Below, in pieces: positions 37,443-45,710 of a stretch of 64,000 nucleotides of DNA. Under the pieces are notes generated by a model. The model had not been told where the DNA came from. It saw only the letters and a program-made list of their open reading frames with translations, and did not search any database. Every line of letters starts with the position of its first letter. Position 1 is the first letter of the stretch. The translations under genes and the position numbers were made by a program. This stretch comes from Nannochloropsis salina CCMP1776 (taxonomy: Eukaryota > Sar > Eustigmatophyceae > Eustigmatales > Monodopsidaceae): the NCBI GenBank assembly GCA_004565275.1, contig SDOX01000128.1:248839-312838 (forward strand), in the 5' to 3' direction.

Positions 37443-39260
37443 ATGCTCCGCCCGCCGAGTTCAACCTCACTATGTTTCCAATACCATAGGATGCCTAATG
37501 CAGGCGTGGACGAGAAGGGTGTGGTGACGTCCTTTTGGCTTACATATCGGGTTGGTGCGTACATCACTCGCGAGTTGGCCAATGATGCGAGTCTCATCGC
37601 ATTCGAGCTTGGCGCCGGGTTCGCAGCAATCGTGGGTCTGGGAGTGTACGAGGGGACGCTTGTTTCAAGGCAAGGCATGGACGGAGGCGCAATAAAAATG
37701 TCTCAGCCCTTGCGATATGCCTTGTGGACAGCCTTGCCCTGTGCGGCAGGGCATATTTTGCCCTCAGGTGCAGTGCTGCGGAACTTGATTAAGGTCCCTG
37801 CCACGACGACGCCATCGCTCTCTTCAAGTATATCAGAGTCTGCTGCTGCTGGCCCGGCCATGCTTAAGGTGAGAAATTTGCAAGCTGGACGGCATGTGCT
37901 AGGCTTGGCGACATTGATTGGCACGACTCTGCAAGTTGGAGCAAGCATCCAACGAGGCCGACAGTTTTACCGGGCACAAGTCCTGGATGGTCGTGAGCCT
38001 CCACTGGCGCCGCCAGATGCTGTGCGCATTTCACATCGCCCTCCAGCTTCTGCAGGCGACGCTCCAGCTTTTCATGTCGTTCTAATGGCCGATGCACAAG
38101 ATAAATTGCCTTGGTGGGGAGAGGGGGAGAGTGTGTCCAGGGCAATGCCGCACCGATGGTGGACAAGGGCACAATGGATCACGGATCCACGGGAGTGGAT
38201 GGGGCTATTGCCATCCCCCAGTATTGCATCTCTCCGATACACAGATATGAGGCCACTCTTTTTGGAGGCGGAGGTGTCAGCATCGTCTAGGCCGCGCGGC
38301 TTGTCCCTGAACCTAGCCCTTGAAAGCCTCCGGGCTGGTGGGCGCGCAGGCTGTCGCGGGCCCCGGGCGGTTGGCGGCGGCGAGGAAGGAGTAGTGAGGG
38401 TACTGGTGGCCGGTGGAGAGTGTCTTCGGTCGCCTACGCGGCGTATGGTGGAAGAGAGTGGGGCAGTGGACCTGATGGTAGATGGAGAGGCCGCGGTGGC
38501 GCTGGCGGCATTGGCTTGGATGGAGGAGACTCCCTACGCGTCCGCTTGGTCCGCTCTGGCTGCCCAGAGGACGCGAGAGGAGGAGGCCAAGATCAGCGCC
38601 CGCCGGGAAGGGAGCTCACTCTGGAAGGGTCTCGAGCGATTGAACGCATGGGCGGAGCGCCTTCCCGTCTCGGAGGCCGTCGGGAGGCCCTGGCGGTGGC
38701 TGGCGGGAACATGGGAGACGGTGGGTCGGCGGGTGCGGTGGCTACTCAAGGGAGGGGTGACAGCTAGGGACGCATTGGAGGAGTACAAAGTTGTAGTGCT
38801 GGTCCATGACGCGGACGCTCCGCGGCTGAGCCAGCGTCTTAAGCTTAAGGAGCTCCTGCAGGCAGCCGGATGGGACGTGTGGGGGCCAGGCACGTCCGCA
38901 TCGCGTCTGGTGGGGGACCGGGACGCCCTGGTGCCCGTGCTGGTTTACTGCCAAGATGATGCTACCACGCTGGAGCGGGCACGATTCCTGGTCCGCGCCG
39001 GTAGGCCCCCGCAACTGACTTGCGCCCTGGTGGAAGACCCTGAGTGCGCGTGTCCCTGGCTGGCCGGTGAGAGGCCCATCGTCGATGACCGCGGCAGCGA
39101 CACGGAGGCTAAGCCCACCATTTTGAGTGTCAGCGACGTGCACGACAAGATATTTGCCTTTGTACGGGGCCGCGTCAAGGAAGGGAAATCAATCGCAGAA
39201 GTACAATCCGAGCTTGACGACTCGACCCGCTTGATGCCCTCAAGCACGAGGCGGGAGTAA
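37443..39260 (+). CDS. Unrecognised protein with two likely membrane segments, 605 residues
   Basis: One exon, ATG at 37443, divergent from the TRM11-like gene by 181 bases. No family recognised. Residues about 50-70 (LIAFELGAGFAAIVGLGVYEG) and about 153-170 (HVLGLATLIGTTLQVGASI) could be membrane helices. The rest is soluble, Ala/Arg/Gly-rich, with GC-rich codons from about 38270 to 39060, visibly higher than the neighbours. The last third has an alpha/beta look: YKVVVLVHDAD, LLQAAGWDVWGPG, DALVPVLVYCQDDATTLERARFLV and QLTCALVEDP. This could be a Rossmann-like or receiver-like domain, but no catalytic residues can be assigned. Confidence 0.7.
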   Translation: MLRPPSSTSLCFQYHRMPNAGVDEKGVVTSFWLTYRVGAYITRELANDASLIAFELGAGFAAIVGLGVYEGTLVSRQGMDGGAIKMSQPLRYALWTALPCAAGHILPSGAVLRNLIKVPATTTPSLSSSISESAAAGPAMLKVRNLQAGRHVLGLATLIGTTLQVGASIQRGRQFYRAQVLDGREPPLAPPDAVRISHRPPASAGDAPAFHVVLMADAQDKLPWWGEGESVSRAMPHRWWTRAQWITDPREWMGLLPSPSIASLRYTDMRPLFLEAEVSASSRPRGLSLNLALESLRAGGRAGCRGPRAVGGGEEGVVRVLVAGGECLRSPTRRMVEESGAVDLMVDGEAAVALAALAWMEETPYASAWSALAAQRTREEEAKISARREGSSLWKGLERLNAWAERLPVSEAVGRPWRWLAGTWETVGRRVRWLLKGGVTARDALEEYKVVVLVHDADAPRLSQRLKLKELLQAAGWDVWGPGTSASRLVGDRDALVPVLVYCQDDATTLERARFLVRAGRPPQLTCALVEDPECACPWLAGERPIVDDRGSDTEAKPTILSVSDVHDKIFAFVRGRVKEGKSIAEVQSELDDSTRLMPSSTRRE

Positions 39261-39640
39261 TGAATGAGTATGACATACTTACTTGTACATTTCAGTGCGT
39301 ACAACAGTAGCAAACAAAATTGCCGCCGGGAAATTTGGGCGCTGGCTTGTAAGACAATATTAATGAGGGGCAAAAAATGGGAGTTTGCACACATAGACGA
39401 AATGAACTCAATTTTTCAACCCCAACCACCCTCTTGGGGTCCAATTTTTTGTGCAAAAGGGTTGCTATTTCTTTTGCCCCTTCTCTCCCCCGGACAGCCC
39501 CTATTCGAAACTCCTGGCTCCGAGAACGGCGAGACGGTAGCGGTCAGTCCCTTTCACAGCCTCTGAATCCCAAGCTTAGCAGCTGTAGTGCCTCCTCCAA
39601 CGTGCCCCCATTAATCATCTTTCCACAACAGGTTTCGATT
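39261..39640. other. Convergent 3' intergenic region
   Basis: Between the stop of the gene ending at 39260 and the stop of eL14. No coding sequence is recognised; it probably holds 3' UTRs. Confidence 0.5.
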
Positions 39641-40456
39641 TTACTTCACGTGTTTCTTGATGATAGCAGATTTTTCCTTGCGAGCTACCATCAGTTTGAA
39701 ACGGTCGAAGTCCGTGAGGGCAGCGCGCTTCGCCTTTGCCACAAGTTTCTTGCACCACGTGGTTTGCTCCCACCGTGCTACAATCTTCTCCGTTACCCAG
39801 GCTTTCTTTAATGTCTTCTCGCGGGCGTTTCGCGGAATCTTCACCTTCAAATCAGTCAGAGACACCCGCTTCAGAGGAATGACTTGCCGCAAAACACCAG
39901 AGTCCGGCCCATCCACCAATATCTAATGGTCGAGTGATTAAAATGGTTACATGTGAATTTGAAAATACATCAGATTAAAATGATTAACCACTTCTTTGCC
40001 TGGTCACCGCTGCTACTAGCTTCCCGCTTGGACACCTGAGGTCCCTGCTCGCCTACCCTTCACACCCCGGTCCGTCATGGAGCGGATTTTATCTCAACCA
40101 CAACATCAAGAAGACGTCACACGCAGAAAAGAGAAAATTCACAAGACCCCATCTTCTGACATCCAACAGACGAGAAGGCAGCGCTCACCTTGTTGCCGTC
40201 CACAACGTCGATGATTGTCGCTAGCTTCCCGTAGTCAGGACCATAATTTACCAGCACCACCCGACCGATCTCTACAAAGCGTGTGAATAACTGTATTGTG
40301 TAATGGGTATTAAAAATTCTTTACAACCTTGTCTTGTTACAATGGTATAGCCTTCTACCCCTTCCAACACAGACTCCTTTCAATGAGGGCATGTCTTCTC
40401 TTCTTAGACGAGTCTCCTTCCTGGAAGCATTTCTCTGACTCTCTTACCTTAACCAT
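39641..40456 (-). CDS. RPL14: 60S ribosomal protein eL14 (three exons)
   Basis: Cytosolic large-subunit protein, 130 residues after splicing. Exon 1 is only 9 bases (40456-40448, Met-Val-Lys) followed by GTAAGAG. Exon 2 is 40290-40189 (starts [17 protein letters not shown], ends DVVDGNK) with donor GTGAGC. Exon 3 is 39922-39641 (starts [19 protein letters not shown], ends IIKKHVK). All junctions are phase 0, and acceptors are ATACAG and ATTAG. Family marks: [30 protein letters not shown], and [13 protein letters not shown]. Length is that of plant eL14, without the long Lys/Ala tail of mammals. Split ribosomal-protein genes with a tiny first exon are common. The 9-base exon is inferred from phase and splice sites. 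Confidence 0.93.
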
Positions 40457-40984
40457 CTTGACTGAGGCCTCAGAAAAACTACAAGAGTACCTGTGCGAGG
40501 TGGTCGTACAGAGTGGGCATGACGGAGGACAAGCGAGGACACGGAGACAACAAAGCGGCTGCGACGACGAAGCCGGGATTCTGATGGCGGTGGACCCACC
40601 GGGTCGCCACAGAGCCGTCGCACTCAACTGCGGGGTCAGCATCCCATGCGCTACCAAGAACTTTATTCTCGTCGTAGGTAGCAGTTGAGTACCACGAAGG
40701 GGTGGGTATAAGCAGGGAAAGCATTCCGCAAGAGCGCGGTGGTAAAGGAATGGAAGGCGAGAGCCGCTCGCTTGTGGCGGCGGGCGATGGCACACTCCGC
40801 GGCACACAAAGCGTACGCTGGCCAAAGCTCACTGGGAAGCATCCGACAGGGCCTTTGCGGGCACGTGCAACCCCTGATCATGCGCACACATGTGTATCTA
40901 CAGTGAAGGCATATTTTAAAACACTCTGCGCTACCCGTGGAATCTACTCCGTCGTGACTTAGAACTGCACTATGCTCCAAGGCA
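40457..40984. other. Divergent promoter region of eL14 and the Lines homologue
   Basis: About 530 bases between two divergent starts. Frames present are short shadows. An eL14 promoter should be strong and constitutive, but I cannot point to a core element. Confidence 0.45.
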
Positions 40985-42604
40985 ATGGACTCTCGGAACG
41001 TTGCAGACTTGCGATGGCTAGCCCGCCTATTCCCCTCTGCATTATCTTCAATAGATGAAAATCAAGAGAAACACAGGGTACTTTGTCTGATTGCCTTGCT
41101 GCAATCGGCGGATCCGCTCGTGGGCCACACGGCGACGTCCCTGCTTGTGGAGGCCCGGTGGCAGGCCAAGTCCGGTTCCTGCAAAGCTCTGGTGCTTGAT
41201 GCCTTATGGCATCTCCCGGACCAGGATCGCTGGGCGGCTTTGGAGCGAAAGCGACTCACAAATCTTCTGGAAGCATATCGGCGTATTGTAGAAGAGGTGT
41301 GCTGTGGACATGGGGATCGGGAACAAGGGCTGGAGGCGCCGAACGAAAGAAAAGCGACCGCTACTTGCCGTAAGGATAAGGCAGCGGGAGACTACGTGCG
41401 CCGCGTTGTAACGCAGGCATTGCCCACCTTGCATGAAGCAGCTGTGCAGTCCTTTACAGCGTCTGTCACACAAGATGGTGGTTTGCGCGATGAAGCGGAG
41501 TTGCCTTTAGTCTGGGTTTCAAGGCTAGGCTCGACGCTGCTGCAGAGCTACGAGACGGAGGGGAATACGGGGTACAACGACAACCACGACGCCCAAGAGC
41601 CTTTCACGAATAGAAAAAGCGCATATGAAGTGGAGAAACGTAAACTGAACAAGTTATTGGCGTCGTTATGCCAAAGGTGTTGGGTGGCAACAGAGGGCGT
41701 TGCGTACGCCCTGGAATCGCGTCGACACCTGCTAGAGCTCGCGCTCTTGCTCCTGCACAGTGTAAGTGCATCTGGAGCAGAGAATGTTGATGCTCTTAAA
41801 GAGGAATGTCAGACTGTTGAGTATTTGATAGGCTTGTGTGATGCACATTGGCATAACATCGAGGTAAGTGAGTGCGACAAGCAGGAAGCGAGAGAGGGGA
41901 AGCCCTCTGCATGCTCGTTGGTCCGTCCCGTGCGACCTAGCGATTTGTTTGTAAGCAGCATGGCCCTCTGGACCGGATGTGTCAAGCACGTTGTCTTGGG
42001 GCGAAAGAGGTGCAATGGCTCACTGCCAGAATGGGAGGCTCTCTCATTGCGTCTTCTTGGCAGCCCTTTCTGCCGAAACCATGTGTTCGCACTCACCCAG
42101 GAGGGACACAGACGGGCGCTAGTGAGCTGTCTAGCTGAGTACGACGACAAACTCATGAGTGTACTGCGTGACATGCTGCTCGTGCACTGGAGCCTCTCCA
42201 TCCTCCGAGAGGCCCCGTCAGAGGGGAAGAGGTTAGTGGATTCGTTTCTGGCTGCCTCCGAGCCCATTGCCCTCCTGCACACCCTTCTCGATCGTCTGCC
42301 CAATGAGAGCGCGGAACAGCTTTTTTTGGAATTCTTCCTGTCTGACGAGACCTGCGCTCTAGAGTATTCGTTGAGTCTGGCCAAATTTATGATTTGGCAG
42401 CAGCAGGAGCGCAGGGAGGCATGGAGACATGGGGAATCTAGTTCCTTTAAGAAGAGCGGAGTTCGTCACAAGTCTCCGGAAGCAACGGTGAGAGCGTTTT
42501 TGCAGCGACTGAGACAGCGGCTGGAGGACTGGGCCGCGAAACGCCTCTTTCCATTTGACCCGGCCGTCCTTGTGGCAAGGTTGCGGCGACTTGAGCATTC
42601 TTAG
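40985..42604 (+). CDS. LINS1: Protein Lines homologue
   Basis: 539 residues, one exon, ATG at 40985. All-helical protein. The segment LMSVLRDMLLVHWSLSIL (about 387-404) followed by PIALLHTLLDRLPNESAEQLFLEFFLSDETCALEYSLSLAKFM fits the Lines N-terminal domain (end-of-domain pattern LL..L..DET.FLEYLL). The last 35 residues, with FLQRLRQRLEDWAAKRLFPFDPAVLVARLRRLE, match the short Lines C-terminal motif, in which LFPF/Y(D/N)P is the hallmark. Molecular function is poorly defined in any organism; in animals it is linked to Wnt signalling and neurodevelopment. The middle (about 110-300) is divergent. No leader. Confidence 0.66.
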   Translation: MDSRNVADLRWLARLFPSALSSIDENQEKHRVLCLIALLQSADPLVGHTATSLLVEARWQAKSGSCKALVLDALWHLPDQDRWAALERKRLTNLLEAYRRIVEEVCCGHGDREQGLEAPNERKATATCRKDKAAGDYVRRVVTQALPTLHEAAVQSFTASVTQDGGLRDEAELPLVWVSRLGSTLLQSYETEGNTGYNDNHDAQEPFTNRKSAYEVEKRKLNKLLASLCQRCWVATEGVAYALESRRHLLELALLLLHSVSASGAENVDALKEECQTVEYLIGLCDAHWHNIEVSECDKQEAREGKPSACSLVRPVRPSDLFVSSMALWTGCVKHVVLGRKRCNGSLPEWEALSLRLLGSPFCRNHVFALTQEGHRRALVSCLAEYDDKLMSVLRDMLLVHWSLSILREAPSEGKRLVDSFLAASEPIALLHTLLDRLPNESAEQLFLEFFLSDETCALEYSLSLAKFMIWQQQERREAWRHGESSSFKKSGVRHKSPEATVRAFLQRLRQRLEDWAAKRLFPFDPAVLVARLRRLEHS

Positions 42605-42757
42605 TTTTTTTTTCCTGTGCAACGAAGCACAACACCGACATGAAACTACACATATAAAGAAACAACGCAGGCCTAGAACTTGACACCACCCAATATAGTT
42701 GATTTGGTGTATTTACCGCCGCACGTATGGAATACATCGTGTGCAGAACGCAAGGAT

Positions 42758-44020
42758 CTACCTATTTCTGAGCCTCTCCAATAGCCTGCGTTGTAGGGCC
42801 ACGGACAGAAGCACTACTCCGGGCCCGAGGATCATCCCCATGAAGAGATCTGCAAGGTCAACCCGACGAAGGCGTTGCCACAGGGAGGGGACGGGTAGTG
42901 ACCGAAGGGGCGGGGGAGGAAGGCCGTAAGGCTGGTCGCTCTCAGAGATGAAGGTGTAGTGAGCTTGGGCGACAAAAGGAACGAAAGTCGCCTCCAAATC
43001 TGGTTGAGCTGGATCTCGCACTACTTTCCGCACTTCAAAGCAGGTCGAAATCGGGGTGGAGGGCTCTGTGGCCTCGGCGCTTTCTCTCCCCTGCCGGGCC
43101 CGCGGCGAGGCCTTTACGAGCTGCACCTCTCTGTAGCGGGTGTGCAAAAGGTTGGCCACCACCATATGCACGCCGTACCGCGCCACCGCCCCCTGCGCTT
43201 TTTCCAAGAGCACGTCCGTGTCCGTTTCCAGCTTGAAGGACACGACAAATGCGTGCGGGGCCCACTCTCGCCGGAGAAGAGAAAGACACTTAGGCACAGC
43301 GCGCAGGTGCAGCGTCAGTCCATCCCACTCCTCAGCCTCCCCCTTCACATCTGCTTTCTTTCTCTGCCGGTGCTTTCCGGTGGACTGGATCTTGTGGTCG
43401 GCCATCTCGGAAGCCGGAACGTAGAAGTCACTCACCGCACAGGCCAAAAAGAACAGGGCATTCTGTCTAAAGGGAGCAAGGCAGCGAGCGGCAGATTGTA
43501 GGATGAGAAGATAGTCTGTCACTGTCTCGTAAGAAACCTGCAGCAGCGTACCCTCCTCTCGCGCCTCTTGATACGCCTCAAGCGCCGCGCACAAGGAGGC
43601 GGCCGCTTTACCTTTGGCGTTGAGAACCAAGGCCCCGGTTTTCTCTCTCACGCGCAAGGCATCCATCAGAGCTCCATCTACGTGCTCCGTGACCTCCGTC
43701 TGGAACGTCCGGGAGAAAGGACAAGCTGTCCCTGGACGATGCAAGAAAATGACTGCATAGCCCAGTCGCAGGAAGTATTCCGCCGAAGCCGCCCCGCGCT
43801 TGCCTGTGCTGAAATTTTCTATGGATCGCACAGTATTGCGCTCCAAAGGCGCAGCGGTGCCTCCAGAGGTGACCAATACGATGGCACGATTTTGCTCCAA
43901 ATAGCCGGCCGCAAATTCGCGGATGCGATTCGTGGCCTCTAAGACGATTGGCGTTGTATTGTGCGTCACGTTGCTTGGTTCGAAAAAAGCATATAATTGC
44001 TGGCCAGCCGCTGCCGTCAT
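42758..44020 (-). CDS. PPCS: Phosphopantothenate-cysteine ligase with C-terminal membrane segment
   Basis: Second step from phosphopantothenate to coenzyme A: joins cysteine to 4'-phosphopantothenate using ATP (or CTP). First ATG at 44020 gives about 420 residues; the frame extends upstream without ATG. Family marks: VTSGGTAAPLERNTVRSIENFSTGKRG (nucleotide loop and substrate Asn), GYAVIFLHRPGTACPFSR, FFLACAVSDFYVPASEM, HLRAVPKCL, FVVSFKLETD and MVVANLL. These match the eukaryotic PPCS form, not the bacterial CoaBC fusion. The end has an added hydrophobic helix, DLFMGMILGPGVVLLSVALQ, followed by RRLLERLRNR. That is a tail-anchor-like structure not seen in ordinary PPCS. Convergent with Lines. 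Confidence 0.9.
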   Translation of the reverse strand: MTAAAGQQLYAFFEPSNVTHNTTPIVLEATNRIREFAAGYLEQNRAIVLVTSGGTAAPLERNTVRSIENFSTGKRGAASAEYFLRLGYAVIFLHRPGTACPFSRTFQTEVTEHVDGALMDALRVREKTGALVLNAKGKAAASLCAALEAYQEAREEGTLLQVSYETVTDYLLILQSAARCLAPFRQNALFFLACAVSDFYVPASEMADHKIQSTGKHRQRKKADVKGEAEEWDGLTLHLRAVPKCLSLLRREWAPHAFVVSFKLETDTDVLLEKAQGAVARYGVHMVVANLLHTRYREVQLVKASPRARQGRESAEATEPSTPISTCFEVRKVVRDPAQPDLEATFVPFVAQAHYTFISESDQPYGLPPPPLRSLPVPSLWQRLRRVDLADLFMGMILGPGVVLLSVALQRRLLERLRNR

Positions 44021-44626
44021 CGCGCCGTCCACTTCAGGTGTTTCGTCCAGAAGGTGATACAACGGGATGTTGCACCAAAACCTCGACCTGTCTGGTTATC
44101 TTCGAGGGCCGGGAGAAAAGGTTGAACACCGACTGGGCAGGTGAGGCCATGCATAGAGTTGCGTCTGATAGGCGCGGGTTTTCCATGTCTAGTACGATAG
44201 TTGCTATGGACAAAATGAGGAAGAAAGGAAAAATAACAAGCCAACATGCATGCACGAAGGTTGTTCTACGCTTTCTCGGAAACCTTTTTTTGCTGCTTTG
44301 TCTGCTGGGTGATGAGCGATCGAGGACGGAAAGAGGGTTAGCCAGATTGGGGACTCCCTACATGCCACATGGAAGAGCTGCCCTTGTCTTAAAGCCACGG
44401 TATCGGGTGCCCTTCCTCCGATGGTCTAAACATGATGCACCGATATCGTTATCGGTGGTTGCCATCCTAGCTAACACGTCGAAGCGCGTGAGGGCGCCCT
44501 TAGATTCGATGGGACTGTTTATTACTCCTGGTCTGGTCTTGGTGGAGGTTCCTCTATGGACAGTGCCACATATCTCTGATTCCCACGCACCCACCAATTT
44601 CACAGGACCGCATTTAAGTTATTCCC
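44021..44626. other. Divergent intergenic region (PPCS and COX6B promoters)
   Basis: A plus-strand frame is open across most of this stretch (ATG at 44187), but its predicted product is unrecognised and overlaps the COX6B start in another frame. I treat it as chance. It may carry a uORF-like 5' leader for COX6B. Confidence 0.4.
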
Positions 44627-45130
44627 ATGTCCACTCTCGAAGTCACGGACTTGCCAGTGCCTGCTAAGGATGAGCGCTTCCCCTCCGTCAATCAGGCTCT
44701 AAACTGCTGGTACGTGACGAGGTTCAGGGTGAGACCACAGGGAAGTGCTATGTAAACGTGCATGGAGTGTGCGTGAAACTAGCAAGTGCGTTAACTCATT
44801 AAGCTGCAAATGAACTTGGGGGGATATTCTTTGTGCATCGTTAGGCTTGGTAATTTAGGAATAAACTGGGCTCTCCATTATTTTGCTCATTTGTTGGTAG
44901 GAAACACTTCATCGCACTGAAGTAAGCAAGAATCTCATGACTCCGCCCTCACATACAGGAACAAATACAACGAGTGGGTGCTATGTCTGAAAAAAAATGA
45001 AAAAGATGAGAGCAAATGCTTTTTGCCGCGCTTTAATATGCGTGAATTGTGCCCAACGGAATGGGTTGAGAAGTGGGATGCCGACCGGGGCGAAGGCAAA
45101 TTTGCGGGCCTTCAAGAGGACGACGCGTGA
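44627..45130 (+). CDS. COX6B: Cytochrome c oxidase subunit 6b (two exons)
   Basis: Small intermembrane-space subunit of respiratory complex IV, 84 residues. Exon 1 is 44627-44709 (MSTLEVTDLPVPAKDERFPS, ending LNCW) and exon 2 is 44959-45130. The 249-base intron begins GTACGTGAC and ends CATACAG; phase 2 splits the Trp codon. Twin Cys pairs are present: C-x9-C (CWNKYNEWVLC) and C-x10-C (CFLPRFNMRELC), the exact COX6B spacing, followed by PTEWVEKWDADRGEGKFAG, where animals have PTSWV.DWDEQR.EGTFPG. No presequence, as expected for Mia40-dependent import. Found only by joining two exons. Confidence 0.95.
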
Positions 45131-45710
45131 GTTGCATGCATTTTGTCGTTTGTTGGTTGGGTTGCTCCCGAGTCTCTGGGATGAAGCGTGGAGAAAGTGT
45201 GGATACGAGTTGGGGTAGAGTGTGCAGGGATAGGAGTGGAGGAGGATGACAAGAGTAGGAAGAACTCGAGTGTGAAGGCCACGATTAGCGCACGCAGCTC
45301 AAATGACGACCCCGCCGTAGCTGTTCTTAAGTGGATATTGGTTTGACAAGACCTCTATTCTCGTTCTCTGCCATACGATACTCGGCGCAAAAAAAGGACA
45401 AAAGAATTAAACACTACACTTGTTTACCACCTGACAGAGCGTCATCGTATTTCCATTTTGCGATCAGATGGCCGCTATTTTCTTCATGTTGTGATCGTAG
45501 GCTTATCATTTGTGCACTATTCCAAAAGGTTTCTCTCTAATGAGCTCTCCCACGTCGCAGTTGAGGCGTCGCGATCAGCGCAAAGTGCCTCTATTGATGC
45601 TGTCGCTACTATGCTTTCGTATCAGGATGTGATTAAAACCGACAAAATCAGATATTTGCATCACTTTCTGGTCGTTGACGACATCTACATGCAAAACGGC
45701 GGAGAAAGGA
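45131..45710. other. Convergent 3' intergenic region
   Basis: Between the stops of COX6B and the PWWP/PHD gene, fairly AT-rich from 45350. No frame is recognised; probably 3' UTRs and spacer. Confidence 0.45.

Noticed and set aside
43948-44667. Plus-strand 239-codon frame as a gene
   Set aside because: It overlaps the 5' part of PPCS on the other strand and the COX6B start in another frame, and its product has no recognisable features.
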